Shown one piece after another: positions 8,171 through 16,068 of a stretch of 22,599 bases of DNA. The stretch covers positions 1 through 22,599 of the forward strand of contig DATFWK010000143.1 of assembly GCA_035259345.1 (NCBI GenBank). The letters run 5' to 3'. The first letter of the stretch is position 1, and each line of letters opens with the position of its first letter. The notes beneath the pieces were generated by a model that was not told the origin of the DNA, ran no database searches, and saw nothing but the letters and a program-made list of their open reading frames with translations. Both the position numbers and the translations under genes were made by a program. This DNA comes from DATFWK01 sp035259345. GTDB taxonomy: Bacteria > Actinomycetota > Thermoleophilia > Miltoncostaeales > Miltoncostaeaceae.

Positions 8171-9118
8171 GTGAGTCTCACTTTGCTGGACATCCTGGCC
8201 CCCCGCATGACCTACAACCAGTCCTCGGACACCACCGGCGTGTTCGAGGTCGAGCCGCTCGACCGCGGCTTCGGGCACACCTTCGGCAACTCGCTGCGCC
8301 GGGTGCTGCTCTCCTCGCTCGAGGGCGCCGCCGTGACCTCGGTGCGCATCGAGGGCGTGCAGCACGAGTTCAGCACGATCCCCGGCGTCCGCGAGGACGT
8401 GACCGACATAATCCTGAACCTGCGCGGGCTGGTCTGCCTGCTGCACGGCGAGAGCCCGGAGGTCGAGGTCGAGCTGGTCAAGTCCGGCGCCGGGGTCGTG
8501 ACGGCCGCCGACATCGCCGCCCCAGCGGATCTCGAGATCCTGAACCCGGAGCTCGAGATCGCGAACCTCTCCAAGGGCGCGACCCTCGAGCTGATCATGA
8601 CCTTGACGCGCGGCCGTGGGTACGTCGCGGCCGAGGGCAACAAGGGCCCGGGGACGACGATCGGCGTGATCCCGGTCGACTCGAACTTCTCGCCCATCCG
8701 CCGGGTCCGGTACGAGGTCGGCGCCGCGCGCGTCGGCCAGCGCACGGACTACGACAAGCTGACGCTCGAGATCGAGACCAACGGCAGCATCGACCCTCGC
8801 GAGGCGCTGGCCTCCGCGGCCGAGACGCTGATCGAGCGCCTCTCGATCTTCGCCAACCCGACGCAGCCGACGACCGCCGACGAGGCGGCCGAGGACGCGC
8901 CCCGCAGCGACATGCACGACATCCTCATCGAGGAGCTCGAGCTGGGCGTGCGCTCCTACAACTGCCTGAAGCGCGTCGGCATCGAGACCATCGGCGACCT
9001 GATCTCGAAGACGGAGTCCGAGCTCGCCGCCATCCCGAACTTCGGCAAGAAGAGCATCGAGGAGGTCAAGGAGGTCCTGTCCGCGCAGGGTCTCGGCCTC
9101 CGCTCGAACGACGACTAG
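8171..9118 (+). CDS. rpoA: DNA-directed RNA polymerase subunit alpha
   Basis: Alpha dimerises to scaffold RNA polymerase assembly. The N-terminal domain has the signature LDRGFGHTFGNSLRRVLLSSLEGAAVTSVRIEGVQHEFSTIPGV. The C-terminal domain has VRSYNCLKRVGIETIGDL and NFGKKSIEEVKEVL, including the Arg that contacts UP elements in E. coli. I place the start at GTG 8171 (315 residues), because the distance from there to the first conserved PR matches E. coli alpha. GGAGGA lies almost against that GTG, so TTG 8183 is an alternative. ATGs at 8084 and 8120 are in frame but would add unconserved residues. The 109 bases after rpsD (8062-8170) show no other gene. Confidence 0.96.
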   Translation: MSLTLLDILAPRMTYNQSSDTTGVFEVEPLDRGFGHTFGNSLRRVLLSSLEGAAVTSVRIEGVQHEFSTIPGVREDVTDIILNLRGLVCLLHGESPEVEVELVKSGAGVVTAADIAAPADLEILNPELEIANLSKGATLELIMTLTRGRGYVAAEGNKGPGTTIGVIPVDSNFSPIRRVRYEVGAARVGQRTDYDKLTLEIETNGSIDPREALASAAETLIERLSIFANPTQPTTADEAAEDAPRSDMHDILIEELELGVRSYNCLKRVGIETIGDLISKTESELAAIPNFGKKSIEEVKEVLSAQGLGLRSNDD

Positions 9119-9131
9119 CCCGGGGACCGCC

Positions 9132-9503
9132 ATGCGCCATCGCCGCCAGGGACCGAAGCTCAACCGCACGAGCTCCCACCGCCGCTCGCTGGGGGCCAAC
9201 CTGGCCACGGCGCTCCTGACGCACGGGCGCATCCAGACCACCGAGCCCAAGGCGAAGATGGCGCGCGGCATCGCCGAGCGCGCCATCACGCTCGGCAAGG
9301 ACGGCAGCCTCCACGCCCGCCGGCAGGCGATCGCGCTCCTGCGCAACAAGGACGTGAGCTACCGCCTTTTCAACGACATCGCGCCGGCCTTCCGGGACGT
9401 GAACGGCGGCTACACGCGCATCGTGAAGCTCGGCCCGCGCCAGGGGGACGCGGCCCCGATGGTGCTGCTCGAGCTGACGCGGGACGTCCCGATCGCCGGG
9501 TAG
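9132..9503 (+). CDS. rplQ: 50S ribosomal protein L17
   Basis: The 123-residue product starts MRHRRQGPKLNRTSSHRRSL, the L17 signature, followed by NLATALLTHGRIQTTEPKAK, and ends with GGYTRIVKLGPRQGDAAPMVLLEL. It starts at ATG 9132, 13 bases after rpoA, the usual order. The length is typical of bacterial L17. The stop TAG lies four bases before the likely truA start. Confidence 0.97.
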   Translation: MRHRRQGPKLNRTSSHRRSLGANLATALLTHGRIQTTEPKAKMARGIAERAITLGKDGSLHARRQAIALLRNKDVSYRLFNDIAPAFRDVNGGYTRIVKLGPRQGDAAPMVLLELTRDVPIAG

Positions 9504-9507
9504 GCGC

Positions 9508-10338
9508 CTGGCCGCGGCGGGGCCCACGCCCGAGGCGCCCCCCGGCGCGGGGCGGACCCTGCGGCTCGACGTGGAGTACGAGGGCACGCGCTTCGCCGGC
9601 TGGGCCGCCCAGCCCGGGCTGCGCACCGTCGAGGGCGAGCTGGGCGCCGCGCTCGAGCGGATCCTCGGCGGGCCGCCGGTCATCAGGGTGGCCGGCAGGA
9701 CCGACGCCGGCGTGCACGCCACCGGTCAGGTGGTGAGCGTGCTCACGGCGAGCGATCGCGAGCCGACGCGGATCCTGCGGGCGCTGCGCGGCCTCCTGCC
9801 GGCGGACCTCGCCGTCCGGTCGGTGACCGAGGCACCGGCCGGCTTCGACGCGCGCGCGGACGCGCGCTCGCGTGCCTACGAGTACCGCGTCCTGGCCGGT
9901 CCGCCCTCGCCGCTCCGCCGCCGGTTCGTGCTCCTGCACCCCCCGCCCCTCGACCTGGAGGCGCTCGCTGCCGCGGCGGCCGCCGTACGCGGCACCCATG
10001 ACTTCCGCGCGTTCACGCCGACGCAGACCGAGCACGTCTTCTTCGACCGGACGGTCCTCGCCGCCGCGTGGGAGCGGCGCGGGGACGAGCTGGTCTTCGC
10101 CATCGAGGCCGACGCCTTCCTGCGCCACATGGTCCGCGTGCTCGTCGGCTCGATGCTGCTGGTCGGCCGCGGCCACTGGGCCCTCGAGCGCTTCACGCGC
10201 CTGCTGGCCGGCGCGCCGCGGACGCAGGCCGGCCCGACCGCGCCGGCGCACGCCCTGACGCTCGTCGCGGTGCGCTATGCCGCTACCAGCGGGTCGCCCA
10301 GTCCGGGGCCGGCTGCGGCTCCGGGGACAGCCCGTTGA
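9508..10338 (+). CDS. truA: tRNA pseudouridine(38-40) synthase TruA
   Basis: TruA converts uridines 38-40 of the tRNA anticodon arm to pseudouridine. Motifs are EYEGTRFAGWAAQPG, the catalytic AGRTDAGVHATGQV (Asp codon at 9703), FDARADARSRAYEYRV, GTHDFRAFTP and FLRHMVRVLVG. The first standard start, GTG 9571, would remove the first beta strand (TLRLDVEYEG). An in-frame stop at 9475 and no ATG/GTG/TTG before 9571 leave CTG as the best guess: 9508 (276 residues, catalytic D66) or 9559. GGGTAGG precedes 9508. Its 3' end overlaps the convergent gene by 56 bases. It is last in the ribosomal block. Confidence 0.93.
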   Translation: MAAAGPTPEAPPGAGRTLRLDVEYEGTRFAGWAAQPGLRTVEGELGAALERILGGPPVIRVAGRTDAGVHATGQVVSVLTASDREPTRILRALRGLLPADLAVRSVTEAPAGFDARADARSRAYEYRVLAGPPSPLRRRFVLLHPPPLDLEALAAAAAAVRGTHDFRAFTPTQTEHVFFDRTVLAAAWERRGDELVFAIEADAFLRHMVRVLVGSMLLVGRGHWALERFTRLLAGAPRTQAGPTAPAHALTLVAVRYAATSGSPSPGPAAAPGTAR

Positions 10339-11140
10339 GGTCGTGGCCCCAGGCCGCCTTCCAGCGGCCCGTCGCGACCGGCGTGCGCACCTCGAGCGAG
10401 CCCGACGCCGTCGCGACCAGCAGGCGGCCGCGGCCGTCCCAGTCGGCCCAGACCACGTCCGCCAGGGGCGCGAGCCCCCGGCCGTCCTCGAGGCCGTACT
10501 CCAGGCGCGCGTGCTCGATCGCGGGCGCCTCGGCCGAGATCGCGCTCCCGAGGCTCGCGACGACGAGCGCGCCGCCGCCGCGCGGTCGCTCGCGCCGGAG
10601 CAGCTCGACCGGCTCGGTGGGCAGCGCGAGGGCCTCCTGCGCCGCCTCCGCGGCGACGCCGGTGAGATCGCGCCAGCCGCGGGCGCGCTCGTTCTGCAGC
10701 GTCCGCGCCTCCCAGTCCGTCGAGAGCGGGGCCACCTCCACGCGGCCGGGGTAGGAACCGGCGAAGGGCTCGGGCGACATGGCGGCGGCCTCGACATGGA
10801 GCGTCCGGTCCCGCCCGAAGCGGCAGCCGCCGGTCCACGTGCCGAGCGTGTCCCACGCCGCGAGCGCGGGGAGCCACGGCAGCTTCGAGACGGCGAGGTA
10901 GGCGCCCCAGGCGCCGGTCCCGCCCCCCCGCAGCGCGAAATAGGCGAAGAGCACGCCGTCGTCCGAGACCTGCGAGCGGCGGGGATAGAGGGTCCCCTTG
11001 AACCAGGCGCCCGGCTCGAGTCGCAGCGCCCGGGTGTCCCAGCGCAGGAGGTGCCACCACGCGCTGGGCCCGCGGCGGAGGACGAGCGCGACCGGCGCGT
11101 CCGCGGCGGGCAGCACGTACAGCCGGCACGGGCTCGCCAC
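10283..11140 (-). CDS. Conserved uncharacterised protein (tryptophan-rich, beta-rich)
   Basis: I do not recognise a named family. The 285-residue product has no signal peptide, no membrane segment and no nucleotide-binding or catalytic motif that I can see. The N-terminal half looks like a displayed repeat of beta strands with conserved-looking patches: CRLYVLPAADAPVALVLRRG, WHLLRWDT, PGAWFKGTLYPRR, LSDDGVLFAYFA-like (here VSDDGVLFAYFAL) and TWTGGCRF. The C-terminal part has DVVWADWDGRGRLLVATASGSLEVR, which resembles one blade of a WD40 or beta-propeller-like repeat. It starts at GTG 11140 and is divergent from surE across 28 bases. Its 3' end overlaps truA. A possible role as a sensor or scaffold would be guesswork. 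Confidence 0.8.
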   Translation of the reverse strand: MASPCRLYVLPAADAPVALVLRRGPSAWWHLLRWDTRALRLEPGAWFKGTLYPRRSQVSDDGVLFAYFALRGGGTGAWGAYLAVSKLPWLPALAAWDTLGTWTGGCRFGRDRTLHVEAAAMSPEPFAGSYPGRVEVAPLSTDWEARTLQNERARGWRDLTGVAAEAAQEALALPTEPVELLRRERPRGGGALVVASLGSAISAEAPAIEHARLEYGLEDGRGLAPLADVVWADWDGRGRLLVATASGSLEVRTPVATGRWKAAWGHDLNGLSPEPQPAPDWATRW

Positions 11141-11146
11141 GCGCGG

Positions 11147-11152
11147 ACGCTA
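11147..11152 (-). promoter_or_regulatory. Candidate -10 element for a leaderless transcript of the gene at 11140
   Basis: On the minus strand TAGCGT (TAnnnT) lies six bases before the GTG start, so transcription would begin at or beside the start codon. No -35 or ribosome binding site is evident. It shares two bases with the surE -10 candidate on the other strand. Confidence 0.4.
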
Positions 11153-11156
11153 CACT
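11151..11156 (+). promoter_or_regulatory. Candidate -10 element for surE
   Basis: TACACT (TAnnnT) ends 12 bases before the surE ATG, so the leader would be only about 5-6 bases and could not hold a Shine-Dalgarno sequence. No -35 match is visible. Confidence 0.4.
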
Positions 11157-11168
11157 CGTCTGAGCCCG

Positions 11169-11996
11169 ATGCACATCCTGGTCACGAATGACGATGGCAT
11201 CGACTCACCTGGTCTTCTTGCGCTGAAGCGGGCGCTTCACCCGCTCGGCGAGGTGAGCGTCATCGCGCCCGACACGAACCGAAGCGCCACCGCCCGGAGC
11301 ATCACGATCCGCCGGCCGCTCGAGGTCGAGGAGGTCACCCTCCCGGACGGCTCGCGCGCCTACGCGACCGACGGCACGCCGGTGGACTGCGTCCGGTTCG
11401 CCGTGCTGGGGCTGCTGGGCGCCCAGCCGGACCTGATCGTGAGCGGCATCAACCTGGGGCTCAACCTCGGCGACGACGTGACGTACTCCGGCACCGTCGC
11501 GGCCGCGCTCGAGGGCGTGCTGCTCGGATGGCCCTCCATCGCGGTGTCCCAGCAGGCCGTCAACGGGGAGCACTGGGACTCGGGACGGGCCGCCTACGAC
11601 TTCGCCGCGGTCGCGGCCTTCGTCGCGCGCCTGGTGCCGCTCGCCGCCCGCGAGCGCTTCCCGCGCGACGTCCTCCTGAACGTCAACGCGCCCGGGCTGG
11701 CCCCCGGTCAGGTGCGCGGCGTGCGCATCACCCGCCTGGGGCGGCGCATCTACAACGACCGGCTCGAGCTGATGTCCGGCGACGGGCCGCGACGGCGCTA
11801 CCGGATCTACGGCGACGACCCGTCGCACCACCGCGAGGACGGCACCGACTTCGCCGCTGTTGAGGGCGGCCTGATCTCGGTGACGCCGCTGCACTTCGAC
11901 CTCACCGACCTGGCCGGGATGGACGCCCTCGAGCGCATGGAGCTCTCGAGCCTGCTGGCCGGGGAGCTCGCGATCGGGCCGGACGCCGGGAGGTGA
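11169..11996 (+). CDS. surE: 5'/3'-nucleotidase SurE
   Basis: SurE is a metal-dependent nucleoside monophosphatase linked to stationary-phase survival. The ATG at 11169 gives 275 residues. The metal and active-site residues seen in Thermotoga SurE are present at the same numbers: D8, D9 (TNDDGID), S39 and N95 (VSGINLG). Other signatures are APDTNRSATA, ATDGTPVDCVRFA, GDDVTYSGTVAAALEG and LNVNAPG. It opens a + strand operon: its stop overlaps the next start (GTGA). No clear ribosome binding site precedes the ATG. Confidence 0.95.
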   Translation: MHILVTNDDGIDSPGLLALKRALHPLGEVSVIAPDTNRSATARSITIRRPLEVEEVTLPDGSRAYATDGTPVDCVRFAVLGLLGAQPDLIVSGINLGLNLGDDVTYSGTVAAALEGVLLGWPSIAVSQQAVNGEHWDSGRAAYDFAAVAAFVARLVPLAARERFPRDVLLNVNAPGLAPGQVRGVRITRLGRRIYNDRLELMSGDGPRRRYRIYGDDPSHHREDGTDFAAVEGGLISVTPLHFDLTDLAGMDALERMELSSLLAGELAIGPDAGR

Positions 11997-12649
11997 CCCC
12001 CCGCGGCGAGGGCTACGACCCGATCCTGTTCGACCTCGACGGGACGGTGATCGACTCCGTCGCGCTGATCCGCGAGTCGCACCGCCACGCGGTCCAGTCG
12101 GTGCTCGGGCTGGAGCTGCCCGACGAGGTGCTGGTGGCCAACGTCGGCCGGCCGCTCATCGACCAGATGCGGGCCTTCTCGCCGGAGCGGGCGGAGGAGC
12201 TCCTGACGGTCTACCGGCGCTGGAACCACGCCAACACCGCGGCGCTGCTGCGGCCCTACCCGGGCATGGAGCATGTGCTCGCCGAGCTCGGCGCGGCCGG
12301 GCGGAGGCTGGGCATCATCACGTCGAAAAGCCACCCGACCGTCGACCTGGCCTTCGACGTCCTCCCCCTGCGACATCATTTCGACGTCGTGATCGCCGCC
12401 GAGGACACCGCCCGCCACAAGCCCGACCCGGACCCGCTGCTCGAGGCGATCGGCCGCCTGGGCGCCGGCCCGGAGCGGGCCTGCTACGTGGGCGACGCCC
12501 CCTTCGACCTGCGCGCCGCCCGTGCCGCCGGCATCGCGCCGATCGCGGTCACGTGGGGGTTCTTCCCCCGGGCCACGCTCGAGGCGGAGGGGCCGGATCT
12601 CGTCGTGGAGCGGCCGGAGCGGCTGCTCGGCGCCCTGCTCGGCCGGTGA
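11993..12649 (+). CDS. HAD-family phosphatase (PpaX/Gph-like)
   Basis: Haloacid-dehalogenase-type hydrolase of 218 residues. Motif I is LFDLDGTVIDS (nucleophile D14, general acid D16). Motif II is IITSKS (T110/S111), motif III is K143 in RHKPDPDPLL, and motif IV is GDAPFD (D168, D172). The cap is the alpha-helical insertion between motifs I and II, as in phosphoglycolate phosphatase and the pyrophosphatase PpaX. The exact substrate cannot be read from sequence. Start GTG 11993 overlaps surE by four bases, and its stop overlaps ligA the same way, so the three genes are translationally coupled. Coupling to SurE fits nucleotide or phosphoglycolate salvage, which is inference. Confidence 0.92.
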   Translation: MTPRGEGYDPILFDLDGTVIDSVALIRESHRHAVQSVLGLELPDEVLVANVGRPLIDQMRAFSPERAEELLTVYRRWNHANTAALLRPYPGMEHVLAELGAAGRRLGIITSKSHPTVDLAFDVLPLRHHFDVVIAAEDTARHKPDPDPLLEAIGRLGAGPERACYVGDAPFDLRAARAAGIAPIAVTWGFFPRATLEAEGPDLVVERPERLLGALLGR

Positions 12650-14691
12650 GCGACCCCGCTGCTCGGGCCGCCGAGCTGCGTGAGCTCGTCCGCCAGGCCA
12701 ACCACGACTATTACGTCCTCGACATGCCGACCGTCGACGACGCGGTCTACGACGGCTGGATGCGCGAGCTGGAGGGGATCGAGGCGGAGCACCCCGGCCT
12801 GCTCGTCCCCGACTCCCCGACGCAGCGCATCGGCGCCGCGCCTGCAGATGCCTTCGGGGAGGTGGTCCACCGCGAGCCGATGCTGAGCCTGGCCAACGCC
12901 CGCGGGGGCGACGAGCTCGTCGCCTGGTACCGGCGCGCCCGGACCGTGCTCGAGCAGGAGGGCCTCGCCGGCCGCGAGGTCCGCTTCGTCGTCGAGCCGA
13001 AGATCGACGGCCTCGCCGTCTCGCTGACCTATGAGGACGGCATCCTCACCCGGGGGGCGACGCGCGGGGACGGCATCCGTGGCGAGGACGTCACGCAGAA
13101 CCTGCGCACGGTGCGCACGATCCCGCTGGCCCTGCGGACGACCGACGGCCCGCCCCCGGCCGTCGTCGAGATCCGCGGCGAGGTCTACCTGCCCATCGCC
13201 GCCTTCCGGGAGCTCAACCTCCAGCGCGCGAACGCGGGCCTCCCGACCTTCGCGAACCCGCGCAACTCGGCGGCCGGCAGCCTCCGCCAGCTCGACCCTC
13301 GCGTCACCGCCGACCGGCCGCTCGCGATCTGGTGCTACGCGGTCGGGTACCGCGAGGGGCTCGAGCTGTCCGGCCAGGAGGAGACGCTCGCGTGGCTGGC
13401 CCGCGCCGGGATGCGGGTGAACCCGCTGATCCGGACGGTCGGGTCGCTCGAGCAGGCGCGCGCCGCAAGCGAGGAGTGGGAGGCGCGGCGCGCAGAGCTC
13501 GACTACGACATCGACGGAGCGGTCGTGAAGATCGACTCGTTCGAGCTCGAGTCGCGCCTCGGCGTCGTCGGCCGCGCGCCCCGGTGGGCGGTCGCCTACA
13601 AGTTCGCGCCGACGACGGTGACCACGCGGCTCGAGCGGATCGAGGTCAACGTGGGGCGCACCGGGGCCCTCGTCCCGTTCGCGGTGCTGGAGCCGGTGGT
13701 CGTCGGCGGCGTGACCGTCCGCCAGGCGACCCTCCACAACCAGGACGACATCGCCCGGAAGGACCTGCGCGTGGGCGACCGCGTCATCATCCAGCGGGCG
13801 GGCGACGTGATCCCGCAGGTGGTGGCGCCGCTCGTCCAGGAGCGCACGGGCGAGGAGCGGGAGTTCCGGATGCCGGAGCGCTGCCCGGTGTGCGATACGC
13901 CGGTCGTGCACCCGGAGGGCGAGGTGCAGATCCGCTGCCCGAACCGCTCCTGCCCGGCGCAGCTGGTCCAGAGCATCATCCACTTCGCCTCCCGCGGGGC
14001 GATGGACATCGAGGGGATGGGCGAGAAGACCGTCGTCCGCCTGTTCGAGGCCGGCCTGGTGAGGGACGTGGCCGACGTCTACGACCTGCGCGACGAGGAC
14101 CTCGTCGCGCTCGAGGGCTTCGGCGCGATCGCGGCGGCCAACCTCGTGCGGGCGATCGGGGCGTCGCGCGAGCGTCCCTGGCCGGACGTGATCAACGCGC
14201 TCGGCATCCGGCACGTCGGCTACGTGACGGCCCGGGCGGTGGCCGCCGTCGCGCCCTCCGTCGAGGCGCTCGTGGCGGCCGGCCCCGAGGACCTGGCCGC
14301 CGCCGAGGGCGTCGGGCCGGTCGTGGCCGAGGCGATCGCCGAGTTCCTCGGCTCGGAGGTCAACCGCCGCACGCTCGCCCGACTCCAGGCGGCGGGGCTC
14401 CAGATGCGCATGGACGCGCCGCTCCCGCCGGCGGACGGGCCGCTCTCGGGACGGACGATCGTCGTCACCGGGGGGCTCGAGGCGTTCTCGCGCGACGACG
14501 CCAAGCGGGCGGTCGCGGCGGCCGGCGGGAAGGCGACGGAGTCCGTCTCCAAGAAGACGAGCTTCGTGGTCGCCGGCCGGGAGCCCGGCACCAAGCTGGC
14601 GAAGGCCGAGTCCCTGGGCGTCCCGGTGCTGGGCGAGGAGGAGTTCCTCGCCGTCCTCAGGGGCGAACGGCCGCCGCCGGAGCCTGGGTGA
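12646..14691 (+). CDS. ligA: NAD-dependent DNA ligase
   Basis: LigA seals nicks during replication and repair using NAD+. GTG 12646 gives 681 residues, a normal length. Domain Ia has the NMN-binding NHDYYVLD ... DDAVYDGWM (Y22, Y23, D32, D36). The adenylation lysine is K119 in VEPKIDGLAVSL. The nucleotidyltransferase motifs RGDGIRGEDVTQN and RNSAAGSLRQLDP follow. The OB fold contains RAGDVIPQVV, then a four-cysteine zinc finger (C413, C416, C431, C436). Helix-hairpin-helix repeats come next and a BRCT domain ends the protein (from about residue 600, TIVVTGGLEAFSRDDAKRAV). It overlaps the HAD gene by four bases at the 5' end and the convergent carboxypeptidase by 35 bases at the 3' end. Confidence 0.98.
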   Translation: MSDPAARAAELRELVRQANHDYYVLDMPTVDDAVYDGWMRELEGIEAEHPGLLVPDSPTQRIGAAPADAFGEVVHREPMLSLANARGGDELVAWYRRARTVLEQEGLAGREVRFVVEPKIDGLAVSLTYEDGILTRGATRGDGIRGEDVTQNLRTVRTIPLALRTTDGPPPAVVEIRGEVYLPIAAFRELNLQRANAGLPTFANPRNSAAGSLRQLDPRVTADRPLAIWCYAVGYREGLELSGQEETLAWLARAGMRVNPLIRTVGSLEQARAASEEWEARRAELDYDIDGAVVKIDSFELESRLGVVGRAPRWAVAYKFAPTTVTTRLERIEVNVGRTGALVPFAVLEPVVVGGVTVRQATLHNQDDIARKDLRVGDRVIIQRAGDVIPQVVAPLVQERTGEEREFRMPERCPVCDTPVVHPEGEVQIRCPNRSCPAQLVQSIIHFASRGAMDIEGMGEKTVVRLFEAGLVRDVADVYDLRDEDLVALEGFGAIAAANLVRAIGASRERPWPDVINALGIRHVGYVTARAVAAVAPSVEALVAAGPEDLAAAEGVGPVVAEAIAEFLGSEVNRRTLARLQAAGLQMRMDAPLPPADGPLSGRTIVVTGGLEAFSRDDAKRAVAAAGGKATESVSKKTSFVVAGREPGTKLAKAESLGVPVLGEEEFLAVLRGERPPPEPG

Positions 14692-16012
14692 GCGGCTCCA
14701 TGCGGTCGCCCGCGCCCCGGGCGAGCAGCGTCACGAGGCGGTCCTGCGTCTGGTGCGCGCCGCCGATGTCGCCGTCGTTCATCAGGAACGCGAAGGCGTA
14801 GCGAACGCCCGAGGGCGAGGTCACGACGCCGGCGAGCGCGGCCGTCGAGTTGATGAAGCCGGTCTTGGCCCTGACGCGCGTGCGGACGTCCGGGTCGCGC
14901 AGGCGATGCACCAGGGTCCCCTCGCCCCCACGTGCGAGCGAGCGCACGAGCGACCGGCCCCAGGTGGGGTCGGTCGCGGCGGCGGCGAGCACCGAGGCCA
15001 TGGTGTCCGGGGTGACCCGGTTCGCGCGCGAGAGACCGGACCCGTCGACCAGCCGGTCGCCGGTCTCGAGCATCCCGTGCTGGTCCAGGAGGTCGCGGGC
15101 GCTCGCCGTGCCCGCCGCGCTGGTGCCGGCGTCGCGCGTGTAGGCGCCCAGGTTCTTGAGCAGCGTCTCCGCGATGAAGTTGTCGCTCTCCGGCAGCATG
15201 AGCCTGGTGATCACGTGCAGCGGCGGCGACTCCACGGTGGCCAGGAGGCGCCCGCGCGCCGGCGCGTGCCCTGCGCGGATGGGGCCGGAGAAGCGGATGC
15301 CGAGCGCGGTCATCGCGTCCCGCAGCCGCCCCCCGGGCGCCGTCGCCGGGTTCTTCACGTAGCGGCCCCGGACCTCCCCGGCGAAGTCCTGGTTCACGGG
15401 CAGCGCGGAGAGCGGCGGGCACTCGAACCGGTAGCTCGGAAGCCACTGTGGCCCGGTGCGGACCGAGTCGAAGAAGCTCTCGTCCACGACGATCGGCCCC
15501 CGGACGCGCCGGACGCCCAGCGCCTTCATGGGGCGGACGAGCTTGCCGATGCCGCCGCCGTAGCCGGCGAAGAAGCGCTTGGCGTACCGGGGGGTCGAGA
15601 GCACCGGGTCGCCGTAGCCCTTGAGGTACAGCGGGCCCACCAGCGTCCCGCGCCTGACGCGCGCGTTGTCGCCCGCGTAGAGCCGCGTCTCGAAGCGGAA
15701 GTCCGGGCCGAGCGCCATGAGCGTGGAGGCGGCCGTGATGATCTTCATCGTCGAGGCGGGGCGCCTGGGCGTCCTTGCCTTGTAGCTCAGGATCGGCTTG
15801 GCGCCGTCCTCGTCGAGCCGCAGGACGACGGCCCCGGTCGCCGGGTGCCCGGCCGTCCAGCCGGCGAGGGTGGCCGCGAGCGGGCCGCCGCCGGGGGGTG
15901 TCGCGGCAGCCGAGGCCCCGGCGGCCGGTGCGAGGGCGGCGGCGCCTGCCATCGCGGCGAGCAGCGCCGCGCGGGCCGGCTGCCTGGCCCCGGTCAGCCA
16001 GCGAACGAACAC
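14657..16012 (-). CDS. dacB: D-alanyl-D-alanine carboxypeptidase/endopeptidase (PBP4 type, S13)
   Basis: Peptidoglycan-modifying serine peptidase acting outside the membrane. The three penicillin-binding motifs are present: SxxK (PASTMKIITA, S87 and K90 with my start), SxN (LPESDNFIAE) and KTG (RAKTGFINS, K383). GYGDPVLS and VRGPIVVDESFFD are typical of the S13 family insert. I choose GTG 16012 (451 residues), because it gives a clean signal peptide: FVRW, two arginines, then an Ala/Leu-rich core ending near GASA. The frame extends to a GTG at 16051, which would add 13 residues. A TATCGT eight bases upstream suggests a leaderless transcript. Its 3' end overlaps ligA. Confidence 0.95.
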   Translation of the reverse strand: MFVRWLTGARQPARAALLAAMAGAAALAPAAGASAAATPPGGGPLAATLAGWTAGHPATGAVVLRLDEDGAKPILSYKARTPRRPASTMKIITAASTLMALGPDFRFETRLYAGDNARVRRGTLVGPLYLKGYGDPVLSTPRYAKRFFAGYGGGIGKLVRPMKALGVRRVRGPIVVDESFFDSVRTGPQWLPSYRFECPPLSALPVNQDFAGEVRGRYVKNPATAPGGRLRDAMTALGIRFSGPIRAGHAPARGRLLATVESPPLHVITRLMLPESDNFIAETLLKNLGAYTRDAGTSAAGTASARDLLDQHGMLETGDRLVDGSGLSRANRVTPDTMASVLAAAATDPTWGRSLVRSLARGGEGTLVHRLRDPDVRTRVRAKTGFINSTAALAGVVTSPSGVRYAFAFLMNDGDIGGAHQTQDRLVTLLARGAGDRMEPLTQAPAAAVRP

Positions 16013-16020
16013 GGCGGGCG

Positions 16021-16029
16021 ACGATACCA
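16021..16029 (-). promoter_or_regulatory. Extended -10 element upstream of the carboxypeptidase gene
   Basis: Minus-strand TGG-TATCGT ends eight bases before the GTG at 16012, with no ribosome binding site between. This supports GTG 16012 over GTG 16051, because the element would lie inside the longer reading frame. No -35 is visible. Confidence 0.45.
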
Positions 16030-16068
16030 CCTGCCGAGGGCGCAACCGCACGCCCCCGGTCGGGCGCC

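Noticed and set aside
12484..14214. Minus-strand open frame of 576 codons opposite ligA
   Set aside because: LigA has complete motifs across this span; the opposite frame has shadow composition and no family pattern.
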